DNA from: Pseudomonas triclosanedens
GTDB lineage: Bacteria > Pseudomonadota > Gammaproteobacteria > Pseudomonadales > Pseudomonadaceae
Assembly: GCF_026686735.1 (NCBI RefSeq)
Contig: NZ_CP113432.1
Location: forward strand, 3,957,001 to 4,021,000
DNA length: 64,000 bases
Reading direction: 5' to 3'
Made by a program: the position numbers and the translations under genes. How positions within the stretch are numbered: the first letter of the stretch is position 1; each line of letters begins with the position of its first letter. The notes under the pieces were generated by a model. That model was not told the DNA's origin. It searched no databases and saw only the letters and a program-made list of their open reading frames with translations. Positions 58,009 through 64,000 of the stretch are shown here, in pieces.

Positions 58009-59567
58009 GCGGATGCTCCATCTAGGATCACTGCAATGTTATCTGCGACTTTGGATTCAAGCTCTCGGGCTTCGGCATTCAGAATTTCCAACTCTTCAGC
58101 CAGTTCTTCTAATCGCTCTGTGAAGTCCACATCCTCGGCTTCCCTTGCAGCAGCCCCAACATACCGCCCAGGGTTCAGCGACCAACCCTGCGCCTCAATC
58201 TGCTCGCGAGTCGCTAGTTTGCAAAGCCCTGGCACATCCACGTAGCCGGCAAGCAGCCCTTTTTCAGCAAGCAACTCAGCGCTGCCTTGCTCCAGTTCCG
58301 GCGCTTCGCCTCGATAAAGCCGCACGATGTTGGCAATGAACTCGATCTGCTCAGGCTTGAAGTCACGGTGAGCCCTGTCGACTTGCCGGTAGATGTGACG
58401 AGCATCAATGAACAACACCTTATCTGCTCGCTCTGCATCATTCTCTTTAGCCCGGTCGAAGAACCACAGGGTGCAGGGCAGGGTCACGGTGTAGAAGAAG
58501 TTCGAGCTTACCGAGACGATCACATCAACAGCGCCGGTCTCGATGAGCTTCTGGCGGATCACTTGCTCGCTGCCTCGGGCATCACCCGCCGAGTTCGCCA
58601 TGACGAAACCAGCACGCCCGCTCTTGTTCAGCGATGCGTAGAAGAGCTGGATCCAGAGGTAGTTGGCGTTGTCTGTCTTTGGTGGGCCAAAGGGGAACCG
58701 GAGATCTCCCTCCAGGCGCTCTTTGTCGACACCCGACATGTTGAAGGGGGGGTTGGCCATCACGAAGTCGAAGCGGCCGCCCTCACGTGTAACGGCTTCG
58801 TGAGGATCTTCGTAGTAGGTGTTCGCCACACGCACATCGCCAGAGAGGCCATGCACTGCCAGGTTCATCTTGTTCAGGTTGACGGTGACCTGCTCTTTCT
58901 CGGTGCCAAAGACCGAGATCTCCTCCATCGCCGTCTTGTGATGTCGCGTCACGAAGTCAGCCGAGTGGGTGAACATGCCGCCAGAACCGCAAGCTGGGTC
59001 GAAGATCCGCCCGTGGTAGGGCCCGATGATTTCGACGATCAGCTTCACGATTGACTCGGGAGTATAGAAGACGCCGCCTTTCTGGCCTTCCTTCAACGCG
59101 AAGTTGCTCAGGAAGTACTCATAGATCTTGCCGAACGCATCGCCGCTAAGGTCAACCGGACCGAGCAGCTTTATGAGTTCCAGAAGAACCTTGTTACCAA
59201 GCTGGATGTAGTTCCGGGGCAGCGCGCCTCTGAGACCGATGTTCTCTTCCTCGATGGCCTTCATCGCATCGTTGACGGCAAGACCGATAACATCGCCTTC
59301 GGTGAGGGTCTGCAGGTAAGAGAAACGAGCCTTCTCAGGAAGGAAGATGACGCCCTCAGCGAGATAGTCGTCCTTGCTGACCTTACGGCGGCCTCCAGAA
59401 CCAATTGGCCCCAGCTTTTCTTCAGCCGCGGCATACATCTTCTCGGCATACCGCAGGAAGATCAGCCCCAGGACGGGGACCGAAAACTCAGAAGGCTTCA
59501 GCCCGGTGTTAGCCCATAGTTGGTCGGCCACAGCCCACAACCGCTTTTCTACATCTCCGCTGACCAA
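58005..59567 (-). CDS. hsdM: Type I restriction-modification methyltransferase subunit
   Basis: A 520-residue N6-adenine methyltransferase. SAM motif DPACGSGGM (about 190-198) and catalytic NPPF (272-275, in [10 protein letters not shown]). The N-terminal helical domain begins [20 protein letters not shown]. The start is set at TTG 59567 because GGAGAT lies 5 nt before it and it gives the usual N-terminus; the frame stays open to 59693. First gene of the hsdMSR operon. Confidence 0.9.
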   Translation of the reverse strand: MVSGDVEKRLWAVADQLWANTGLKPSEFSVPVLGLIFLRYAEKMYAAAEEKLGPIGSGGRRKVSKDDYLAEGVIFLPEKARFSYLQTLTEGDVIGLAVNDAMKAIEEENIGLRGALPRNYIQLGNKVLLELIKLLGPVDLSGDAFGKIYEYFLSNFALKEGQKGGVFYTPESIVKLIVEIIGPYHGRIFDPACGSGGMFTHSADFVTRHHKTAMEEISVFGTEKEQVTVNLNKMNLAVHGLSGDVRVANTYYEDPHEAVTREGGRFDFVMANPPFNMSGVDKERLEGDLRFPFGPPKTDNANYLWIQLFYASLNKSGRAGFVMANSAGDARGSEQVIRQKLIETGAVDVIVSVSSNFFYTVTLPCTLWFFDRAKENDAERADKVLFIDARHIYRQVDRAHRDFKPEQIEFIANIVRLYRGEAPELEQGSAELLAEKGLLAGYVDVPGLCKLATREQIEAQGWSLNPGRYVGAAAREAEDVDFTERLEELAEELEILNAEARELESKVADNIAVILDGASA

Positions 59568-60713
59568 CGCACATCTCCAATCGCAGCCAAAAACGTGCGC
59601 GGAGCTTACTACAGCAGGGGATCGTTCCGTCAGAAGCACGCAGCCCCAGCGAGGCTGGTACAAGCTCCGCCTGAGACACATTCCATTGGCCATCAGGCAG
59701 GATTAAACGGCCCCGCGACGCATTGCAGCATCCCCACCAAGACTCCGTCGTGCCTGTACGAAGGCCTCACGCTCAGCTCTCTCAGCCACCGGCACCGTGC
59801 GATGCAAGTTCGCAGCAAGATCGACGACGTTCGAAAAGGGCGCACTTATGGAGGAGAAGGCTCTTCCACGATCAAGGCAGAAAGCGCCCCCACGGACACC
59901 TTCGCTGCCGATGACATACCGCTACTTTGAGCTTCAGGCATGTAGAACCGATAAACGCATCCGACTACTGGATGGCAGTTCGACGGAAGAGAACCTGACG
60001 TTGCTGGCTGGGGAGGTGATGGCCCCCGGTCGAGGCATGGCTACCTGTTGATCTGACAGGGTGATAGTGGATGGCAAAGAACAACTAAAGATTGATCTAC
60101 AGTCACTTCCTTCACCAATACCTTCATCCCATAACCTTCCTTGAGATGAAACCCTTGGGACTCAATCATCAAGCTGTACTTGTGGACCACCAAAGCTAAT
60201 CCGATAGGTTCGCCGCAAGTTCAACTTGATGCACTCCGCTCAACGAGGTCGAGACCAGTTTCGAGGTTGAGTGTGGAATTGACGAATCCAACCCCACCGA
60301 GCCATCCGACAGAAATCACCGTCAGGTCCTCGTGTCGGGAATTGTCTGCAACCGCCATCTTCATCAACCACGGCCTTCACCCCAACCCAAAGGTCCAGCC
60401 TAAGTTGCCTCTATAGGCACCCCTTTCAGCTCCCCTGCTATCGCTGCATCACATCAGCCACCGCCCCAGCCAAGTAGCCACCTAGGAACCTACTTCGCCC
60501 AGGCCATGGCCCGTGCGTTGCTCAGATAACGGGGGAGCCATCGTTCCGCCAGGAACATCCCTTCGCAACAAACCGCAGCTTCCCTTGCTGCCTCGTTCAA
60601 ACCCAGCCCGTTTTGTCCAGCCGTTCGAGCCGTCCATGTTTCCCAAGTAGGTGGGAGCTGGTGGCGTGGACGGAAGGGACTCTGACGGCTGCACAAAGAG
60701 GAATACCTACACC
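59568..60713. other. Long stretch without a clear gene
   Basis: About 1.1 kb upstream of hsdM that must hold its promoter. Frames here are short and lack ribosome sites. One 67-residue frame from ATG 59848 to 60051 (ending EVMAPGRGMATC) is possible but unsupported. A 25-bp motif at 59838 recurs at 60964. Confidence 0.45.
59838..59862 (+). repeat. 25-bp direct repeat, copy 1
   Basis: Begins GGGCGCACTTATGGAGGAGA. It matches copy 2 (60964-60988) at 22 of 25 positions. In both, a purine-rich ribosome-site-like core follows GGGCGCACTTA, so it may be a translation-start cassette or a regulatory site. Confidence 0.5.
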
Positions 60714-60785
60714 ATGAGGTTACATATTGCGACCGAGCTTCTACCTGAGCTGATCCAGCTCCACTTGCAACTGGAGGCAGCCTGA
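60714..60785 (+). CDS. Possible 23-residue small peptide
   Basis: Starts MRLHIATELLPELIQLHLQL and ends 2 nt before the next small gene. AGAGGAA lies 10 nt upstream. An amphipathic Leu-rich peptide; it could be a leader peptide coupled to the 58-residue gene. Too short to be sure. Confidence 0.35.
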   Translation: MRLHIATELLPELIQLHLQLEAA

Positions 60786-60787
60786 AC

Positions 60788-60964
60788 ATGCGGCTTATAG
60801 AAATGCTCTTCGTCATCGCAGCGACCCTTTGGCTCGTCATGCCGCTGGCCTACTTGCTTCTCATCCAGCTCACACTGGGCGTGAAGCTTACCGTGCGGAA
60901 TAAGACATCTCGCGGAGGCAATGAGCATCAGGGTAGTAGCCAGTTCCGGGCCAGTTCGGATTAG
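60788..60964 (+). CDS. Small membrane protein
   Basis: A 58-residue protein: one transmembrane helix (about residues 6-30, MLFVIAATLWLVMPLAYLLL) and a basic, polar tail. CTGGAGG is 9 nt before the ATG. No family recognised; single-helix proteins of this size are common in mobile elements. A hairpin with T-run follows. Confidence 0.5.
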   Translation: MRLIEMLFVIAATLWLVMPLAYLLLIQLTLGVKLTVRNKTSRGGNEHQGSSQFRASSD

Positions 60965-60988
60965 GGCGCACTTAAGGAGAACAAGGCT
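60964..60988 (+). repeat. 25-bp direct repeat, copy 2
   Basis: Begins GGGCGCACTTAAGGAGAACA; 22 of 25 positions match copy 1 at 59838. It overlaps the last base of the 58-residue gene. Confidence 0.5.
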
Positions 60989-60995
60989 TTGAAAC

Positions 60996-61037
60996 CAGGG
61001 GTTGCACTACGACCAGCAATCCCTGTCCTCTGTTTTT
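60996..61037 (+). terminator. Intrinsic terminator after the small membrane protein
   Basis: CAGGGGTTGC / GCAATCCCTG, 10-bp stem with one G-U pair and a 10-nt loop, followed by TGTTTTT. A good terminator shape. Confidence 0.7.
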
Positions 61038-61090
61038 AGCCCCCAGAGTTGTAACGACAACGCCGCCTGTTTTTCCCCGAGATCGGCCCC

Positions 61091-61236
61091 GTCTCATCTT
61101 TGAGACTGGAATCTACCTCTAGCCCAATAACTCCGGGGCCAGTAACCGCCCTTCTATATAAGGAAGGAGATTCTCGCCCTTCCTGCAACCCCCTGATTCA
61201 GCAAATACCACCACAGAACTCCGAAGGAGAATGTCG
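61091..61236. promoter_or_regulatory. Leader region of the 61239 gene
   Basis: Contains hairpin GTCTCA-TCTT-TGAGAC (61091-61106), an inverted repeat GGAAGG/CCTTCC (61162-61183), and two near copies of a ribosome-site cassette: GAAGGAGATTCTCGCC (61163-61178) and GAAGGAGAATGTCGCC (61221-61236). Only the second precedes a start codon. Pairing of the first with CCTTCC might modulate translation. Confidence 0.4.
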
Positions 61237-61238
61237 CC

Positions 61239-61859
61239 ATGATTCTCTCGTTCATCCATTCGTCATCAGAAAAAGTTGATCTGCCGCTATGCGTTCCCGT
61301 GCGGACACGGGACGGTCTCTACGCCATCGACCCTGAAACAGGGTGTGTCATTGATCAGCAGGTAACGACTGGTGCGCTCTCGCGGCGTCACATCAAGGCA
61401 CAGGTTGGGATCGATACGCGTTTCCCCACCGAAGCAAGAAACCCTGAAGAGCTGTTCGAAGCCATATCCGTTCATGACCCGTATCTTGCAGACCTCAACA
61501 TTGAGTACGACCGGCTTCTTGGACTGCTTGATGCCGGACACTCTGTCCTGGCGGTCAAGGTCTTTCGCTTCATCTGCGAGCGACTCGATGGTTGGAACTA
61601 CTGGTTCGGTCGAGTAGCTGAACTGCTCACCGAGTTCGATGAATGCGGTCGAGCGAGCGTCTATCGGGCTTGGTCTTCGCTTCAGCCGATGCTGGTTAGA
61701 GCTGAGCCCGTCCGCAACCTGGGAACGCTAAGGGTGCGCGTCAACCCTTGGTACGCATGGCGAGGCGCCCGATACCTCCAGACTTCAGCAATCAGTAACT
61801 GGTATGCGGCAGCCGCTGTGCAGTTGTCCTCGATTGAGCAAGAAGTGATGGAGGGCTGA
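61239..61859 (+). CDS. Hypothetical protein, possibly replication-initiator-like
   Basis: A 206-residue protein behind GAAGGAGA. No sure family. The C-terminal part (RASVYRAWSSLQPMLV, then RVRVNPWYAWRGARYL) is reminiscent of the winged-helix end of RepL/RepA-like plasmid initiators, where an HTH is followed by V-N-P-x-x-x-W-R-G. That would fit an element gene near a non-coding region, but is only a motif impression. It ends 3 nt before the next gene. Confidence 0.55.
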   Translation: MILSFIHSSSEKVDLPLCVPVRTRDGLYAIDPETGCVIDQQVTTGALSRRHIKAQVGIDTRFPTEARNPEELFEAISVHDPYLADLNIEYDRLLGLLDAGHSVLAVKVFRFICERLDGWNYWFGRVAELLTEFDECGRASVYRAWSSLQPMLVRAEPVRNLGTLRVRVNPWYAWRGARYLQTSAISNWYAAAAVQLSSIEQEVMEG

Positions 61860-61862
61860 TCG

Positions 61863-62807
61863 ATGAAGCATGAGCAGATGAAACTGGGGGATTCACCCTG
61901 CAAAGCCAAGCAGCGCATCGCCGACGACATACGCCAGCGGGTGCTCGATCTGCGCCGGAGTCATTCCCTCCGCGAGGTTGCTGCAATGACCGGGCTGTCG
62001 CTCGGAACAGTGAAAACCCTGGTTTCACGATCTGGGAACTTCCGCGATAACGCCAAGCACCGAGAGCTGTTCAGCTTACCGCCGATCCGCGAGAGCGAAG
62101 AATCCCTGCCAAGTGTGCCGGAGTTGCCGCCCCAAGAGATCGTCACCGGAGATAGAGAGATAGACGCAGTTCTGTGGCTGCATCGGGTGATCGACACTGG
62201 CAATGCTGCATTGATTGAGCGGGCTATGGAAGGCGCCAAGAAGATTAAGACACCTCTGCCAGTCTTGCAGCAGCGTTATAAGCAGTACTTGATTGATGCA
62301 TACCCTGACGAGCCGTTGGCTGCTTTGGGGGCGTATGGGTTCTGTGATTTGGAGAGACTTGCAATCGCAGCAATCGAGCGTCAACGACTGCAAGTCGAGG
62401 CTATTGCTCGATTCGGGGACAGGCTCATGAGTGATACGCCCGCTGAAGCGTTCTGTGTAGAAGTGTTGGCCGGGCTGGAGTTCACTGGAACTCACCCTCC
62501 GTTTGATGAGGCTTCTGTGGCTGAGCGTTTCAAGGCCCACCCTGAGCTGATACCTCAGACTCTGGCCGACTGCCTACACGAACTGAAGTATTGGGAGCAC
62601 CTTCATGGGCTTAGGAGCGCATCGTGCAAGGAATATTGCCAGCCGCTTGAGGAGGCGTCTTCGCGGGAGTGGTTCGTGTTCGGCCTACTGGCTGAAATCC
62701 GCCCGCGAGACAGAGAAGAGGCCAAGGCTGTCTTCCGCTATCTGATTGAGTGTGGACGGCGTGATGTGATCGGGGCTGATTCAATCCTCGAAAACATCAT
62801 CAGGTAA
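61863..62807 (+). CDS. Hypothetical HTH protein
   Basis: A 314-residue protein. An N-terminal HTH (about 30-56: RRSHSLREVAAMTGLSLGTV, residues 32 to 51) resembles resolvase- or transposase-type HTHs. The rest is helical and unrecognised. It lies 3 nt after the previous gene, so the two are co-expressed. Likely an element regulator or a partner in replication/partition. Confidence 0.6.
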   Translation: MKHEQMKLGDSPCKAKQRIADDIRQRVLDLRRSHSLREVAAMTGLSLGTVKTLVSRSGNFRDNAKHRELFSLPPIRESEESLPSVPELPPQEIVTGDREIDAVLWLHRVIDTGNAALIERAMEGAKKIKTPLPVLQQRYKQYLIDAYPDEPLAALGAYGFCDLERLAIAAIERQRLQVEAIARFGDRLMSDTPAEAFCVEVLAGLEFTGTHPPFDEASVAERFKAHPELIPQTLADCLHELKYWEHLHGLRSASCKEYCQPLEEASSREWFVFGLLAEIRPRDREEAKAVFRYLIECGRRDVIGADSILENIIR

Positions 62808-63011
62808 CCCTACCGACTTCCAAGCCTTTATAGACGCATTGCCAGACGCGCCTCTGGTTTCCCTCCCTGCAGTTTCGCCACTGCATTTCAATCAACACCA
62901 GCCCGTTTAGTCCTGCCGCTTGTGTCCGTCTGCGCCGCCCTATGTGGTGGGCGCTGGTGGGCGTAGGCGGTGGCGACCACAGGCGGCAGAACTAAGAGGA
63001 AATCCACATTC
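62808..63011. other. Intergenic stretch before rnhA
   Basis: About 200 nt with no gene. CGCC/GGCG-rich symmetry around 62930-62990 is the only structure seen; it should hold the rnhA promoter. The ribosome site is AGAGGAAA. Confidence 0.4.
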
Positions 63012-63497
63012 ATGCAACAGCAACGCATCATCCAGATCTTCACCGATGGCGCTTGCCTTCATAACGGCCAACCTCAGGCCCGTGGAGGCTGGGCAGCAAT
63101 TCTCCGCAACCCTGAGGGGCAAACGAAAGAGATCGCAGGGCCGCTCGAAGGTAACCAGCAGACCAACAACCGGGCCGAACTCACGGCAGTGATCAAGGGA
63201 CTGAAATCCCTGAAAGTCCCTGCATCGGAGGTCGAGGTAGTGACTGACAGCAAATACGTGAAGAACGGCTGCACATCCTGGCTCCCAAAATGGAAGCAGA
63301 ACGGCTGGCGAACATCAGATCGCAAGCCCGTAGCCAACTCTGATCTCTGGCAGGTTCTCGACCAGTTGCTGGAAAGGCACAAAGTTCACTTCACCTGGGT
63401 ACAAGGCCATAGCGGGCATCCCGAGAACGAGCGAGCTGATGCCTTGGCCCAACGAGCAGCCATGGGCGAGCACGTCCAGCGGTATAGCAACGAGTGA
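63012..63497 (+). CDS. rnhA: Ribonuclease HI (island copy)
   Basis: A 161-residue RNase HI that cuts RNA in RNA-DNA hybrids. The four acidic residues are in FTDGACLHN, NNRAELTAV, VVTDSKYV and ENERADALA; HSGHPEN carries the catalytic His. The ATG at 63012 is chosen over the frame start because AGAGGAAA precedes it. A chromosomal rnhA should exist elsewhere, so this is probably an extra, element-borne copy. Confidence 0.9.
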   Translation: MQQQRIIQIFTDGACLHNGQPQARGGWAAILRNPEGQTKEIAGPLEGNQQTNNRAELTAVIKGLKSLKVPASEVEVVTDSKYVKNGCTSWLPKWKQNGWRTSDRKPVANSDLWQVLDQLLERHKVHFTWVQGHSGHPENERADALAQRAAMGEHVQRYSNE

Positions 63498-63569
63498 CCT
63501 CAGGCGCCCGAAACTCCACCTAGCCGCAGTCGGCCCTGCACCTGCCTCGCCATCCCTGCCAGCTTGCGA

Positions 63570-64000
63570 TCAACGCAGCCACTGCTCAGCATCGAAGTCG
63601 ACCATCTCCACCACCGGGGCCAACACCTCGGGCCGGAAGTCCTTTCCGTAGCGGCTGAAGGTGATTCCCCCCGTCTGGTGCCCCAGCAGTCCGCCCACGA
63701 GTGCCTCGCTGACGCCCTTCTGCTTCAGATGATCCGCAACGGTGTGACGGAAGCTGTGGAAGTCCTTCTGCTCCTCCCCGTCCTTGAAACCCAGCTGCTC
63801 TCGAACCCGAGTGAACCACTTCGAAGGAGCAGCGCTGTAGCCATGCTTCTTGTGGCAGGTCAGTTCAGGGAAGACACGAGCGTGTCCCGCAACACGTTGC
63901 TTCTGGATGAACTCCAGGAAGCCCATCGCCTTCAGCTTCGAGTGGATGGGCACCAGGCGTTCAGAGGATGCAGTCTTCAGCTTCTGGTCAGGGCGCGATG
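63570..64000 (-). CDS. Tyrosine recombinase / integrase, C-terminal part (cut by window edge)
   Basis: The frame is open to the right edge, so only the last 143 residues are seen. They contain the integrase catalytic end: SERLVPIHS, then HSFRHTVADHL (His and Arg), LLGHQTGG and the Tyr in FSRYGKDFRPEV. It is the same integrase class as the one at 42938 but clearly a different protein, and it reads leftward into the island. It may belong to a second element joined in tandem. Confidence 0.9.
   Translation of the reverse strand, partial: SRPDQKLKTASSERLVPIHSKLKAMGFLEFIQKQRVAGHARVFPELTCHKKHGYSAAPSKWFTRVREQLGFKDGEEQKDFHSFRHTVADHLKQKGVSEALVGGLLGHQTGGITFSRYGKDFRPEVLAPVVEMVDFDAEQWLR

Noticed and set aside
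60180..60840. Several 70-116 residue frames on both strands
   Set aside because: They lack ribosome sites, overlap each other and show Pro/Ser/Arg-rich compositions typical of chance frames.
42664..64000. CRISPR array among the island repeats
   Set aside because: Repeats are short, 7-25 bp, irregular and without uniform spacers, and no cas gene is present.

Overview
The window reads as a Pseudomonas chromosome, close to the P. aeruginosa / P. nitroreducens / P. citronellolis side of the genus. The first 42.7 kb is GC-rich, and its gene order (aer, two tandem cbb3 oxidase operons, ccoGHIS, hemN, anr, apt, then a flavin monooxygenase/SDR pair, an acyl-CoA dehydrogenase, recR, ybaB, dnaX) follows the P. 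aeruginosa PA1532-PA1562 block as I remember it. No tRNA, rRNA or CRISPR array was seen.

Core region, 1-42.7 kb. It opens with the 3' part of a polyamine-type ABC transporter (binding protein and two permeases), then tusA, a lipoprotein hydrolase, a MaoC-like protein, rlmM, acnA and aer. Next comes a respiratory block: two complete ccoNOQP operons, the cbb3 assembly genes ccoG, ccoH, ccoI and ccoS, a SafE-like membrane protein, hemN for oxygen-independent haem synthesis, and anr, the oxygen-sensing regulator. A perfect ANR box lies upstream of the first cco operon and a near-perfect one upstream of hemN, so regulator and targets sit together. After apt and a PF10118 protein there is an E. coli-like cytochrome bd-I operon (cydP-cydA-cydB-cydX-ybgE), giving a third terminal oxidase. 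A TetR gene, a Baeyer-Villiger-type monooxygenase and an SDR follow, with a striking operator between the divergent genes. Then come an acyl-CoA dehydrogenase, recR, ybaB, dnaX and a periplasmic binding protein.

Accessory region, 42.7-64 kb. A tyrosine integrase at 42.9 kb opens a visibly AT-richer genomic island, and a second, partial integrase pointing inward lies at the right window edge. In between are an HTH protein with a highly structured leader and a TTG start, a repeat-rich non-coding stretch, a zinc-ribbon membrane protein with a lipoprotein, an XRE regulator, and two serine recombinases that bracket a four-gene operon. That operon encodes a retron-like reverse transcriptase, a two-helix membrane protein of retron-Ec48 effector type and two unrecognised proteins. 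A compact structured element lies directly upstream of the RT. A complete type I restriction-modification operon (hsdM-hsdS-hsdR) follows, then small proteins, a possible replication-like protein, another HTH protein and an island-borne RNase HI. The RT operon is the best candidate for an undescribed system.
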